The notes: generated from the letters alone by a model not told the origin. 64,000 nt of DNA from Brevibacterium aurantiacum (GCF_900169065.1 NZ_FXZB01000010.1:1-64000); one strand, 5' to 3'. Numbered from the stretch's first letter, positions 1 to 9,427 are shown. A program made the numbers and translations.

Positions 1-152
1 ATGCGCTTTACGGGACGTCATTCAGCGTCGAGGACGGGACTGGAATCCGGAAAGGGTGGGGCGGACGATCAGGGTGAAATCCAGATCCAACACGCTGGCC
101 CCATACACACATTCTTGCCGCTAACCCGCCGACGGGCACCGTATGGACCAGT

Positions 153-1136
153 CTAGTTCTGCTCGATGGTGATCGTACCCATGTCGGTGCTCGCCGAGAC
201 GGGGATGATCGTTTTGCCCTCGGCATCCTTCGAGGACCGTGCAGCGTCGTACTTTTTGACGTCCTTGGCCAGATCCACGCTCCCCTCATTCGAGTTCGCG
301 TTGATGCGGTAGAACAGATCCTTGGCGTCAGCGGCACTGCCATCGTCATCCTTGGAAGCGGCGGCCTCGGCGGCCATCCTCTCCTGGGCCAGGTCCAAGC
401 GCGGCAGGCGGATGTCGATCGTGCCTTCGTCGGCCTTGGCAACGATGCCGGACATCGGCACCATGTCGTTGGTGAAATCGAGATCGATCGTTCCCGTCGA
501 GGTCACGGCGTCGACGTGATCGCGAACGTTGAGATTGGAACCGTTGAGTGTGCCCACACCGGTCTTGGATTCGATGGTGTCGAAGGTCCCGCTCAAGTCA
601 GTCATTCCGTAGTCGGTCGATGTCTGCAGACGCTCGGCCGAGCCGCTGACATCGACTGCGCCGCCGTCTGTCTTCGCGACGATCTCCTGGTAGTCACCCA
701 CGACGTCGATGGCACCGTAGCCGCCGTTGAAGTCGAGTTTCATCTCCTTCGAGGTCTTCGCAGGAAGGGTGACTTCGATCTGGGCGTTCTCGAGGTTTCG
801 CTGATCGTCTACGGACACCGTCGACGAGTCCTCGGCCTCTCTCACCTGCAGCGTCGGTGCTTCGTCGCGGGGCCCGGTAGCGGTGAGCCGGACGGTCGGC
901 TCATCGGTCTCGGTGGTCTTGACGGTCACTGATGCGGTGGTATCGAGGAGGAACTTCAGATCCGTGACTGAGGTCGACAGCGGCTTCGTGACATCGAGCT
1001 TCGCGTAGTTCAGACGAGAGGCTCCGTGCGCGACGCTGAAGGCGATCGGGACGAGGAGGACGACGAGCGCGGCGATCGTGATGATCACTCGCATGCTCGC
1101 GCGGGTGGATTCGCTGACGTGGACTGTGGCAGGCAT
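153..1136 (-). CDS. DUF4097-like beta-repeat membrane protein
   Basis: This predicted protein of 327 residues has a short cytoplasmic start, one membrane segment (about residues 13-34, rich in I, A, L and V) and a long extracytoplasmic part. That part is made of short Gly/Asp/Thr-rich strands (VVGDYQEIV, DLSGTFDTIES), the pattern of DUF4097/adhesin-like beta-helix proteins. In Firmicutes, proteins of this kind sit beside LiaRS-type systems that sense envelope stress. The ATG at 1136 is chosen because it lies 2 bases past the stop of the response-regulator gene. The frame stays open further upstream, but only antisense-like sequence is found there. It is the last gene of the kinase-regulator operon and is a likely target or accessory of that system. 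The function is inferred from context. Confidence 0.75.
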   Translation of the reverse strand: MPATVHVSESTRASMRVIITIAALVVLLVPIAFSVAHGASRLNYAKLDVTKPLSTSVTDLKFLLDTTASVTVKTTETDEPTVRLTATGPRDEAPTLQVREAEDSSTVSVDDQRNLENAQIEVTLPAKTSKEMKLDFNGGYGAIDVVGDYQEIVAKTDGGAVDVSGSAERLQTSTDYGMTDLSGTFDTIESKTGVGTLNGSNLNVRDHVDAVTSTGTIDLDFTNDMVPMSGIVAKADEGTIDIRLPRLDLAQERMAAEAAASKDDDGSAADAKDLFYRINANSNEGSVDLAKDVKKYDAARSSKDAEGKTIIPVSASTDMGTITIEQN

Positions 1137-1137
1137 T

Positions 1138-1782
1138 CTATGCTCCGAGGAATGTGAGGACGGCGAGGATGCGTCGGTTGTCAGAGGTGTCGGCGGTGAG
1201 GCCGAACTTGGTGAAGACCGAACTGATGTGCTTCTCAACTGCTCCCGCACTGAGGTAGAGGGTGCGGGCGATCGCGGCGTTGGATTTGCCTTCGGCCATG
1301 AGCTGGAGGACTTCGAGTTCGCGCGGGCTCAGCGTGGACAGCCCATCCTTCTTGCGTGTGCGCACGAGGATCTGCGAGACGACTTCGGGGTCTAAGACAG
1401 TGCCGCCGGAGGCGACCTCGTCGACGGCTGCGAGGAAGTCCTCGACATCGGCGACTCGGTCTTTGAGCAGGTATCCGAAGCCACCGGTGTTCTCAGCGAT
1501 GAGTTCGGATGCGTACTGCTCCTCCACGTACTGGCTGAACACGAGCACCTTGACGTCGGGGTTCTGCTTGCGGATGAGGACTGCGGCGCGGATGCCCTCG
1601 TCGGTGAACGTCGGCGGCATGCGCACGTCGATGATGGCGAGGTCCGGCGGCGTGTTGTGGACTGTGGCGAGGAGCTCGTTGGCATCGGGGACGGCGGCGA
1701 TCACTTCATGCCCGGCATCAACCAGAAGCCTCTCGAGTCCGGCTCGCAAGATGGCAGAGTCTTCGGCAATTACGATGCGCAT
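1138..1782 (-). CDS. NarL/FixJ-family response regulator
   Basis: A predicted DNA-binding response regulator of 214 residues. The receiver domain (about 1-120) starts MRIVIAEDS, and the phosphoacceptor is Asp52 in the strand LAIIDVRMPP. The C-terminal LuxR-type helix-turn-helix (about 148-205) carries the usual LSPRELEVLQLMAEG start and an AGAVEKHISSVFTKFGL recognition region. The start overlaps the 3' end of the kinase gene by 13 bases, which implies translational coupling, and the DUF4097-like gene follows immediately. It should be phosphorylated by the upstream kinase. The sequence does not tell the stimulus or the regulon. Confidence 0.9.
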   Translation of the reverse strand: MRIVIAEDSAILRAGLERLLVDAGHEVIAAVPDANELLATVHNTPPDLAIIDVRMPPTFTDEGIRAAVLIRKQNPDVKVLVFSQYVEEQYASELIAENTGGFGYLLKDRVADVEDFLAAVDEVASGGTVLDPEVVSQILVRTRKKDGLSTLSPRELEVLQLMAEGKSNAAIARTLYLSAGAVEKHISSVFTKFGLTADTSDNRRILAVLTFLGA

Positions 1783-3821
1783 GGCACCTCCACAACGACA
1801 GTAGTTGGCCCACCTGCAGGGCTGGTCAGGTTCAGTGTCCCACGAGCGGCTTCGACGCGATCGACCAAACCGGCGATCCCGGTGTGACGGCCCGAACGGT
1901 CGATGCGCGCTCCGCCCTGACCGTTGTCGGTGACGACGATCTGGACTCCCGCCTCGATGGGGGCGATGAAGACCCGAGCATGTGTCGCACCCGAGTGCTT
2001 GGCGATGTTCGTCAGGCACTCTGCGACGACGAAGTAGGCCACGGCTTCGGCCTCACGATCGATGCGCCCGGCGAGTCGAACGTCGACCTCGACGGGAATC
2101 GTCGAGCGTCCGGCCAATGCGGAGACGGCCGCGTCGAGGCCGCGGTCTGTGAGCACAGCAGGGTGGATTCCACGTGCCAGTTGGCGGAGTTCGTTGACGA
2201 TGCCCTTCGCCTCGGCGTGGGCTTCGGAGACGAGCTCTTTGGCGCGCTCTGGATCTTTGTCGATCTTCGACTTCGCCATGCCCAGCGTCATGCTCAGGGC
2301 GACGAGTCGTGGCTGGGCTCCGTCGTGGAGGTCGCGTTCGATGCGCAGTCGCTCCGCACCCGCAGCTTCGATCCCGGCCATGCGGGCCCGGTCGAGATCG
2401 GTAACCTCGGCCTGCAGGGCAGCGGTGCGTGCCGGTGGCAGGAGGCTGCGGTCGAGTGCCCTGTCGAGGTACGGGGCGAACCACAGGATCGCCAGTGAGC
2501 TGGCGAGGACGATGAGAGAGCCGATGGCGATGCCGGTGCGCCCCAGCCCACCGGTGGTTCCACGGAAGAAGAAGTCGGTGATGCCCTCAGGATTGATGGC
2601 GCTGAAGATGCCGATGATTGCACCGCAGATGCCGGCGATGGTGCCGCCGACGATGATCGCGCCGAGCAGCATCTTCACGTAGTGGTGGGCAGTCGAGCGC
2701 CAGAAGGATCCCGACTTCACGTGCAGCCATCGATTGTGGAAGAAGCGGCCGAAGGCAGATTCTCGGGTGCTGCGTTCGACCTTCGGGACCGGGATCCGGT
2801 CGCCATAGATCAGTTCGGCCCGGTAACGTTCGAACACGTTCGCGCCCTGTTGGACGACGACCCAGGCGACGAGTGCGAGCACACCGAGGCCGAGTGCGAA
2901 GATTCCGCCGAAGCCGGTGAACAGCAGGCCAAGCGGGATCCAGGCCCAGACCACAGCCATCACGGCGGAGAGCACGAGGTTCGCGACGCCGACGATCCCG
3001 ACTCGCTTCTGCGGCCATTCGATCGGACCGTCGGCGGGAATCTCGGTGCCTTCCTCACGCGTCAGCGGCATCGCCCCCGTCGCAGGTGCGTACGTGACGT
3101 TCTCCGACTTCGGCTTCTTCCGCCGAGGTGGCTGCATCGGCTGCATCGGCATCTGGCCGTTGGGAGCGGGCACGGGCGCAGGGAGCTGATTGGGGTGTTG
3201 GCCCTGCTGTGGGCTTTGCTGCTGGGCGGAGTAGGTGCGCGGCTGGTAGCCGGGCTGCTGGAGAGCGCCCTGCTGCTGGAGATTGCCAGGTCCAGAGGAG
3301 TGGGTGCCCTGGGACGGGTACGCCTGAGTGGGGTGCTGTGAGGGTGTTTGCTGCGAGAACCCCTGCGGGAAGTTCGCATTCATCACGCGGGTCTGGGGAT
3401 AGGCCTGTGTGTACTGCTGCGTTGGGTGGTTAGTCGCCGGCGATTCCTGGTCGTGAGCCGAACCGTGCTGTTGAGCCGACCCGTACTGCTGAGCCGACCC
3501 GTACTGCTGAGCGGCACCGCGGCTGAAGGGAACCTCCATATCCATAGGAGCCGTCCGAAACTGTCCGGCCTCCGTCGCCAACGGTGTGTCTGCGGACTCG
3601 TCGACTGCGCCGTTGCCCGAAGGCTCGGAGCGGTCTGCAGACTCCTCGGCCTCGGGGGTCTTTGCAGCCGCGGGAGTCTCTGCGGTCGGGGGCGCGTTGA
3701 CGATCGCCTCGGCGCCGATGGGCCTGTCCGATTCTGGCGTTTCTTCTGGTGCCTGGGACTCCAGGGAATCGGCGCTCTGCGGCTCCGATTCGCGTGGGTT
3801 CGTGGGGGTGTTCTCACTCAT
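1770..3821 (-). CDS. Sensor histidine kinase with Gln-rich N-terminus
   Basis: A 683-residue membrane kinase. Residues 1 to about 270 are low-complexity, Gln/Ala/Pro/Ser-rich and presumably cytoplasmic, with three copies of an AQQYGS/AQQHGS hexapeptide. Next come four hydrophobic segments in a domain like the actinobacterial 'putative sensor' type. After that are a HisKA_3 dimerisation helix with phosphoacceptor His499 (RDLHDGAQPRL) and an HATPase_c domain with an N-box (AECLTNIAKH) and a glycine loop (DNGQGGA). The ATG at 3821 (MSENTPTNP) is preferred because the frame further upstream is not protein-like. The pairing with the regulator gene downstream, which it overlaps, resembles LiaS/LiaR-type signalling across the envelope. 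Confidence 0.88.
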   Translation of the reverse strand: MSENTPTNPRESEPQSADSLESQAPEETPESDRPIGAEAIVNAPPTAETPAAAKTPEAEESADRSEPSGNGAVDESADTPLATEAGQFRTAPMDMEVPFSRGAAQQYGSAQQYGSAQQHGSAHDQESPATNHPTQQYTQAYPQTRVMNANFPQGFSQQTPSQHPTQAYPSQGTHSSGPGNLQQQGALQQPGYQPRTYSAQQQSPQQGQHPNQLPAPVPAPNGQMPMQPMQPPRRKKPKSENVTYAPATGAMPLTREEGTEIPADGPIEWPQKRVGIVGVANLVLSAVMAVVWAWIPLGLLFTGFGGIFALGLGVLALVAWVVVQQGANVFERYRAELIYGDRIPVPKVERSTRESAFGRFFHNRWLHVKSGSFWRSTAHHYVKMLLGAIIVGGTIAGICGAIIGIFSAINPEGITDFFFRGTTGGLGRTGIAIGSLIVLASSLAILWFAPYLDRALDRSLLPPARTAALQAEVTDLDRARMAGIEAAGAERLRIERDLHDGAQPRLVALSMTLGMAKSKIDKDPERAKELVSEAHAEAKGIVNELRQLARGIHPAVLTDRGLDAAVSALAGRSTIPVEVDVRLAGRIDREAEAVAYFVVAECLTNIAKHSGATHARVFIAPIEAGVQIVVTDNGQGGARIDRSGRHTGIAGLVDRVEAARGTLNLTSPAGGPTTVVVEVPCAS
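3466..3515 (-). repeat. 18-bp tandem repeat in the kinase gene
   Basis: Near-identical 18-base units occur back to back and encode AQQYGS, AQQYGS and AQQHGS in the N-terminal tail of the sensor kinase. Being a multiple of three, the repeat can change copy number without breaking the frame. It is a likely site of length variation between strains. Confidence 0.7.
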
Positions 3822-4033
3822 AGCAATAACGCTACGGGAGTCGACAAGCTGCCAACAGCACGTTGACCACCTAGCCTGCGTCGGGTTTTCCCCACGCCCC
3901 GTGACCACGCACACACGCGCCACGCACCGCCACCTGCGATTTGCACCGTCCCACCACGCACCGCCAGCGGTGAATCCCACCCACAGCTCCACGCACCACC
4001 GCTGGCACTGCGCGTGGCACTGCGAGTATCAAT

Positions 4034-5311
4034 TCATACCGTTGCTACAGGGTGTTGAAGAGTTGACGGTGAGGGGTCCGCAATTGGAACCTCCGCACCC
4101 AGTGCCTCCGCGTCGGAGCTCACGCCGTCCGGAGTCTGCACCGTCGAAGCGAGCGCCGCGTCGAGGTCGGCGAGGATGTCGGCGATGTCTTCGATGCCCA
4201 GGGACAGGCGGATGAATGTCGGCGAGACGCTGAGTTCGCAGTCTGCGACGGCCAGGTGGGTCATGGTCGCAGGATGGTCAATCAGTGACTCAACACCACC
4301 GAGCGATTCGGCCAGAGTGATGAGCTTCGTGCTCTTCACCAGCGACAGAGCTCTTGCCTCGGTGTCGGTGCGGAATGAGACCACTCCCCCGAAGCCGCTC
4401 ATCTGCTTCTTCGCGACCTCATGACCCGGGTGAGATGGCAGACCTGGGTAATACACCTCAGCGATCTCAGGACGGCTCTCCAACCACTGCGCCACGGCCT
4501 GCGCGTTCTCACAGTGCTTAGCCATCCGCACCGGCAGGGTTTTGATGCCGCGGCGAGTCAGCCATGCATCGAAGGGGGCGATGCCCAACCCGACGGATGC
4601 GAGGTAGGACTCGAGACGTTCGACAACCTCGGCGGCACGGGGACAGGTCGAACCGTCACCGGCGAGAACGGCACCGCCGATGACATCGGAGTGGCCGTTG
4701 ATGAACTTCGTCGTCGAGTGGATGACGACATCGGCGCCGAGCTCGATGGGGCGCTGCAGAATCGGGGTGGCGAAGGTGGAGTCGACGGCCAGGATGGCGT
4801 TTGCGGCGTGGGCGAGCTTGGCAGTCTCGGCGATGTCGACGATGTCGAGCCCGGGATTGCTCGGAGTCTCGACCCACACGATCGCGGTCTTGGCCGAGAT
4901 CGCGGCCGCCAGCGCCTCGGTGTCGGTGAGATCGACGGTGCGGATGCTGATGCCCCAGCGCTCGTATTCATTCTTCAGCAGCCGGTACGTGCCGCCGTAG
5001 ATGTCGCGCGGGATGATGATCTCATCGCCGGGACCCAGCAGTGCCGAGAAGACCGCGACCTCGGCGGAAGTCCCCGAGTTCACCGCCGCTGCGAAGGAGG
5101 CGTTCTCCAGTTCGCACAGCACGTCTTCGAGGTCGCTGCGGTTCGGGGTGCCGGTGCGCGCGTAGTCGAAGCCGGCGCGGGTCTGGCCCGGGGTGTCCAT
5201 CATGAAGGTCGAGGTCTGGAAGATAGGGGCAACAACCGAACCGGTATGCGATTCGGGGTTGGCCCCCGAATGCACAGAGCGGGTCGAGATTCCGTTCTGG
5301 GTGATACTCAT
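4034..5311 (-). CDS. Cys/Met-metabolism PLP enzyme (trans-sulfuration family)
   Basis: A 425-residue enzyme of the cystathionine gamma-synthase/gamma-lyase/methionine gamma-lyase family. The PLP-binding lysine lies in the hallmark HSTTKFINGHSDVIGG, and the family's NPGLDIVDI and FATPILQRP blocks are present, as is a C-terminal SLGGVESL. The start at 5311 has a good GGAAGG ribosome site. The C-terminus runs about 40 residues past the usual end of the fold, as an Asp/Ala/Pro-rich tail. Members are hard to separate by eye: it could make or break cystathionine, or release methanethiol from methionine, a trait known in cheese brevibacteria. It is monocistronic. Confidence 0.85.
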   Translation of the reverse strand: MSITQNGISTRSVHSGANPESHTGSVVAPIFQTSTFMMDTPGQTRAGFDYARTGTPNRSDLEDVLCELENASFAAAVNSGTSAEVAVFSALLGPGDEIIIPRDIYGGTYRLLKNEYERWGISIRTVDLTDTEALAAAISAKTAIVWVETPSNPGLDIVDIAETAKLAHAANAILAVDSTFATPILQRPIELGADVVIHSTTKFINGHSDVIGGAVLAGDGSTCPRAAEVVERLESYLASVGLGIAPFDAWLTRRGIKTLPVRMAKHCENAQAVAQWLESRPEIAEVYYPGLPSHPGHEVAKKQMSGFGGVVSFRTDTEARALSLVKSTKLITLAESLGGVESLIDHPATMTHLAVADCELSVSPTFIRLSLGIEDIADILADLDAALASTVQTPDGVSSDAEALGAEVPIADPSPSTLQHPVATV

Positions 5312-5528
5312 GGCGGGACCTTCCTTCACTGATGGCACTTCGACTTCGCTGCCGAAGTTCCACCAGTGTGTACGTACTGGCACGAGTGCTGCCGTCGTCT
5401 GTGACCTCGGATGTCACCAGCCGTCATGTGACGGTCTTCCGGCGTCACTTTCCGTCACGAAAGAGTCTGAGCAGGAAATTTCTCGATCCGTGGGTCTTTT
5501 CGCTCCGAGTCATGTAATACTTAGCCTC

Positions 5529-5981
5529 ATGGCTAAGTATTCGGATCAGCTTGATGCGATGTTCACCGCTCTTGCCGATCCCACACGACGTGCAGTGGTC
5601 CACCGTTTGGGCCACGGATCGGCGAGTGTCGGAGAACTGGCAGAGCCCCTGCCGATCTCACTCCCGTCGTTCATGAAGCATGTGCGCACCTTGGAGTCGT
5701 GTGGGCTGATCCGAACTCAGAAGACAGGCCGGGTGCGCACCTGCGTACTCAACCGCGATCGACTGACACTGCTCAATGATTGGCTGGCCGAGCAGAGACT
5801 CATCTGGGAGGCCAGCACGGATCGCCTCGAGCGGTTCGTCACCGCCACAGACGACGAGATCGCACACAGCGCTGCCGCTGACACCAACGGCAGCAATCAC
5901 AGTAGGGAAGAATCATCACCGCAAATCTCGCTCGCACCCGACATTTCGACTCCGCTCTCGACCTCACAATCCAGAGAGTGA
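5529..5981 (+). CDS. ArsR-family winged-helix regulator
   Basis: A predicted transcriptional repressor of 150 residues. The winged-helix domain (about 5-95) begins with DAMFTALADPTRRAVVHRLG, contains the ASVGELAEPLPISLPSFMKHVRTLE helix-turn-helix, and ends with a TGRVRTCVLN wing. No metal-binding ELCVCD motif is seen, so it belongs to the subgroup that controls a neighbouring SRPBCC gene. The last 45 residues (Ser/Asn-rich) read into the presumed N-terminal coding region of the next gene, and the stop overlaps its GTG. It is divergent from the trans-sulfuration gene. Confidence 0.85.
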   Translation: MAKYSDQLDAMFTALADPTRRAVVHRLGHGSASVGELAEPLPISLPSFMKHVRTLESCGLIRTQKTGRVRTCVLNRDRLTLLNDWLAEQRLIWEASTDRLERFVTATDDEIAHSAAADTNGSNHSREESSPQISLAPDISTPLSTSQSRE

Positions 5982-6406
5982 TCCGAGCGCCAAAGGAATC
6001 CATCTGGTCTGCTTGGACGGATCCTGACAAACTGGCGCAATGGTGGATACCAGCGCCGCTGACTCTTCGCGTCGACGCCCTTGAACTCCGCCCGGGTGGG
6101 GCCTTCTCCACCATGATGAGCGAGGACGGGGAGACCTTCACTCCGCACGTGGACGCCGTCTTCCTCCTCGTTGAGGACAACAGCCGTCTGGTGTTCACCA
6201 ACGCGGTCAACAGTACGTGGCACCCTGTCTCTCCCGACCCTGTCTCCATGACCACCGAGATCATCTTGGGCGACCACCCCGACGGCACTGACTATCAGGC
6301 CGTCGTCCGCCATGGCAGCCCCGAGCAGCGTGCCCGTCACGAGGAGCTCGGCTTCTTCGACGGCTGGGGCACCGTCACCGAGCAGCTGGCGCAGTCAGTG
6401 GAATGA
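5978..6406 (+). CDS. SRPBCC (AHSA1-like) protein; start uncertain
   Basis: The reading frame gives 142 residues from the GTG at 5978, which overlaps the ArsR stop. The fold is clear: IRAPKESIWSAWTDPDKLAQWW is the usual AHSA1 opening, and LGFFDGWGTVTEQLAQSVE is the usual closing helix. Homology-like sequence continues upstream of the GTG in the same frame (TRHFDSALDLTIQRV, the first beta strand). There the frame reaches an ATC codon at 5915, preceded by AGGGAAG. A start at 5915 would give 163 residues and a complete domain. No ATG, GTG or TTG lies between. These proteins bind a hydrophobic ligand; the ligand here is unknown. Confidence 0.75.
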   Translation: MIRAPKESIWSAWTDPDKLAQWWIPAPLTLRVDALELRPGGAFSTMMSEDGETFTPHVDAVFLLVEDNSRLVFTNAVNSTWHPVSPDPVSMTTEIILGDHPDGTDYQAVVRHGSPEQRARHEELGFFDGWGTVTEQLAQSVE

Positions 6407-6436
6407 GGCGAGCGGGGCGGCGGCCCCGATCGCTCC

Positions 6437-7969
6437 TCAGCCGAAACTGACAATCGCTTTGCCACGATCCGCCGCCGGCATCTCCGTCGCTGCAGCCCTC
6501 TCGGACCCCGGCGCCTTCATGGTGGCGGCCAGCACCAGTGAAATCAGGAGCGCCGAAACGGAGACGAGCGTCCAGATCAGTGGAGCGATTCCCACGAGGA
6601 GTGCGATCGCGATGCCGCCCATGGCCAGAGTGACCGCCGTGAGGGCCCGAGACACAGGACTCGACAGACGCTGACCCACTCGAGCCTCGAAAGTCGAGAA
6701 GCTCGCCCGCACACCCCTCGCCGCTGCGCGCCCGAACTTGGCCAACCTATCCTCACCGGGGAACGGGATCTTCGACATGGCCATTGCCAAAAGCGCGGCC
6801 AGTCCCATCACCGTGATCAGCCATGACAGCCTGGTCAGCCACCACCAATTCGATTCGATCTCAGGGAGTACGATCCCGGCTGCCGACAGCCCATCTCCTG
6901 CCGGCACCCCGGACAGCAGCTGAGCTGCGTAGCCCAGAGCTCCGATAAGGGTGATGACGATCGGCATGTGCCACAGGTAGACCTGGATGCCGTAGGTGTT
7001 GCCCCAGGAGATGACACGCTCCCAGATGCGGGCACGGTACTCGTATCCGACCGCAGTCCGATCCGAACCACCGGACACGATTTCGTTCAGACGCGCATGG
7101 CTCAGCCGCAGGATGCACATCTGCGCAACACCGAGCAGCACCAAGGCACCGGTGGGCGGGTTGAGGTTGATGAGCATGTTCGGGCTGTAGACCCCAAGAC
7201 CGACAAGCACCCCGAGGCTCACCAGGGACAGCACCATCACGGTCCAAGCAGACCAGGCCCGCACGGGACGATGAATGGCGTCGGCGTAGAAGAAGCCGCA
7301 CTGCTGGATCAGCGGCCATACGAACAGGAAGTTGAGATAGCCCAGTCCGGTCACTCCCGTGAATGCGACCAAGCCGTCCACAGCGACCACCGCGCCGGCA
7401 AGCGCTGCGATCGTCCGCCTCGGCGCCCTTTCGTGGAAGTGCACCGCCAGGGGAACCAGCGATGTCAGCCCGACGTAGACGGCGAGGAACCACAGCGGTT
7501 GCCCGATGCGAGTGCTCGCCTCGGCGAGCAGGCCGGCGGGCACCCCCAATTCAGAGGCCAGGGACAGTCCGACACCGGCAACGCCGATGAGCACTGCGAC
7601 CGGAATGACGAGGCGGCGCAGGCGGGCATGAATATAGTCGGCCCAGGTGCCACCGGTGGCTTGAGTGCGTCGCCAACCGTTGATGGCGGCGTATCCGCCG
7701 ATGAAGAAGAACAACGGCATGATCTGGAAGAACCACGAGGCGATTGTGAAGCCGGTGGTGTGCAGCAGCGCCACCGTGGGAACAACGTCACCGTCTGCTC
7801 CGAGCACGGCTGAACTCATCATCGAATGCAGGATCACCACGACGACGAGGCAGCCGAACCGGATGAGGTCGATCGCCCGGTCCCGGTGCGGTCGACGAGT
7901 GGTGTCGCCGTGCGGGGCGGAAAGGTGGTTCGCCCCGGCCTCGGGCGGCCTGCTGAGGGTGAGTGACAT
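6437..7969 (-). CDS. Acyltransferase family 3 membrane protein
   Basis: A 510-residue integral membrane protein with about ten to twelve hydrophobic segments. It opens with the acyltransferase-3 signature: a charged RDRAIDLIRFGCLVVVVILHS segment with the catalytic-type histidine at the end of the first helix. MPLFFFIGGYAAINGWRR follows and is also typical. Family members move acyl groups onto cell-surface sugars, lipids or peptidoglycan. The start at 7969 follows an AAGGAG site at good spacing. About 100 extra hydrophobic residues lie at the C-terminus. It stands alone, convergent with the SRPBCC gene and divergent from the flavoenzyme gene, so the substrate cannot be deduced. Confidence 0.82.
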   Translation of the reverse strand: MSLTLSRPPEAGANHLSAPHGDTTRRPHRDRAIDLIRFGCLVVVVILHSMMSSAVLGADGDVVPTVALLHTTGFTIASWFFQIMPLFFFIGGYAAINGWRRTQATGGTWADYIHARLRRLVIPVAVLIGVAGVGLSLASELGVPAGLLAEASTRIGQPLWFLAVYVGLTSLVPLAVHFHERAPRRTIAALAGAVVAVDGLVAFTGVTGLGYLNFLFVWPLIQQCGFFYADAIHRPVRAWSAWTVMVLSLVSLGVLVGLGVYSPNMLINLNPPTGALVLLGVAQMCILRLSHARLNEIVSGGSDRTAVGYEYRARIWERVISWGNTYGIQVYLWHMPIVITLIGALGYAAQLLSGVPAGDGLSAAGIVLPEIESNWWWLTRLSWLITVMGLAALLAMAMSKIPFPGEDRLAKFGRAAARGVRASFSTFEARVGQRLSSPVSRALTAVTLAMGGIAIALLVGIAPLIWTLVSVSALLISLVLAATMKAPGSERAAATEMPAADRGKAIVSFG

Positions 7970-8302
7970 GTCGGCTCCTTGTCGGATTGAGCTCCGCTGA
8001 TTGCACAGAGTGCTGAGCTCGTCGTTCGATACATCCGAACCTATGGGCGCGATCACCGCCGGCACATCACCTCTGAGTTCCGACCTGAGTCCGCCCAAGC
8101 ACTACTTTCGGATGAGACGGGACTCCACCGACTGGATACCCTCACCCATCCAGCCCAGAGAGCCGCGGCCCAGCGAAAACAGTGCCGCAAACCTTCCCGG
8201 TGCAAACACCGCGGCCCATCGTGAGTGCAAGAATGGCCACGAAAGCATCACCCGAACAGAAATCCACCCCGTCCAGGACATCCGAGCAAGGAGCACGAAA
8301 CG
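7970..8302. other. Divergent intergenic region
   Basis: A stretch of about 330 bases between two divergently read genes. I can make out the AAGGAG ribosome sites at each end and no convincing gene, hairpin or operator. Open frames crossing it are extensions or shadows of the flanking genes. Confidence 0.5.
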
Positions 8303-9334
8303 ATGACGACGATCGCCTTCGAGAAGACAGCCCTGCCCATCATCGGCGCGCCGATGGCCGGCGGCACCACGACCCCGGATCTCACCGCTGCTGTTGCGCG
8401 AGCCGGCGGCTTCCCGTTCGTGGCCGGCGGCTACCTCACCGCCGAGGCGTTGGCCCCACTCATCGATCGCATGCGGGAGACGACCGAGAACTTCGGCGTC
8501 AACCTCTTCGCTCCGAATCCCGTTCCCATCGACCGCGCGGCCTTCGACGCCTTCGCCTCCGCCCTCGAACCCGTGGCTGCCGAACGCGGGCTGACTCTCA
8601 ATCCCGAACCGGTCGATGACGATGACCATTATGCGCAGAAGGTCGACTACCTTCTCGCCCATCCCGTGCCCTTGGTCTCGATGACGTTCAACATCCCCAC
8701 CGCCGAGGTGGTGGCTCGTCTCCATGACGTCGGCACCCAGGTCGCGGCGACCGTGACGACTCCCGCCGAGGCCCGCACCGGTGCCGAACGCGGCGTCGAT
8801 GCCCTCATCGTTCAGGGCCCGCGGGCGGGCGGGCATTCGGGGACGGCCGATCCGACCCGGTCGATCGAGGACCGCGCCACGAGCGACGTTGTCAGAGATG
8901 TCCTCGCCGAGGTGGACCTCCCTATCGCGGCCGGTGGCGGAGTCGACGGGGTTGAGATGGTCGAGGCTCTCCTGCAGGCAGGGGCGAGCACCGTGGTCGT
9001 GGGCACTCTCCTGCTGCGCACCGATGAAGCAGGGACTGCCGAGACCCACCGCGCGGCTCTGGCGTCCGATGACTTCACTGAGACACAGCTGACCAGGGCA
9101 TTCACCGGACGCCCTGCCCGCACGCTCGTCAATGACTTCGTGCGGACGTTCGACTCGATCGCCGTCAACGCCTACCCGGCGGTTCATCATCTGACGAAGT
9201 CATTCCGCGCTCAGGCGAAGAAGGACGGCGATCCCCAGGGCCTGCACCTGTGGGCCGGCACGGGCTATCGCGGCGCACGTGAGGCCTCGGCACAGACGAT
9301 CGTCAAGGAGCTCGGCGCTCAGTTCGCCCGCTGA
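8303..9334 (+). CDS. Nitronate monooxygenase-like FMN enzyme
   Basis: A 343-residue TIM-barrel flavoenzyme of the 2-nitropropane dioxygenase/nitronate monooxygenase family. It begins with the family's PIIGAPMAGGTTTPDLTAAVARAGG block. Further on it has the phosphate-binding region VQGPRAGGHSGT, followed by PIAAGGGVDGVEMVEALLQAGASTVVVGT, in the expected order. It is likely to oxidise alkyl nitronates or act as an FMN-dependent oxidoreductase. The ATG at 8303 sits behind AAGGAGCAC. It is monocistronic, and its end marks the left edge of the accessory island. Confidence 0.85.
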   Translation: MTTIAFEKTALPIIGAPMAGGTTTPDLTAAVARAGGFPFVAGGYLTAEALAPLIDRMRETTENFGVNLFAPNPVPIDRAAFDAFASALEPVAAERGLTLNPEPVDDDDHYAQKVDYLLAHPVPLVSMTFNIPTAEVVARLHDVGTQVAATVTTPAEARTGAERGVDALIVQGPRAGGHSGTADPTRSIEDRATSDVVRDVLAEVDLPIAAGGGVDGVEMVEALLQAGASTVVVGTLLLRTDEAGTAETHRAALASDDFTETQLTRAFTGRPARTLVNDFVRTFDSIAVNAYPAVHHLTKSFRAQAKKDGDPQGLHLWAGTGYRGAREASAQTIVKELGAQFAR

Positions 9335-9427
9335 GTCCGTGTCGGTTCCGAGCGGCGGATTCCCGAGCCTCGAGTCCGGTCAAGATCGAGCCGCCCAAGG
9401 AGCCGATCGCCCCGGACGCATTACGGA

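Noticed and set aside
1..152. A gene at the left window edge
   Set aside because: Open frames here are extensions of shadows of the DUF4097-like gene; no start or motif supports them.
8102..9190. A 360-codon minus-strand frame opposite the nitronate monooxygenase-like gene
   Set aside because: The plus strand has all family motifs; the reverse frame is a high-GC shadow.
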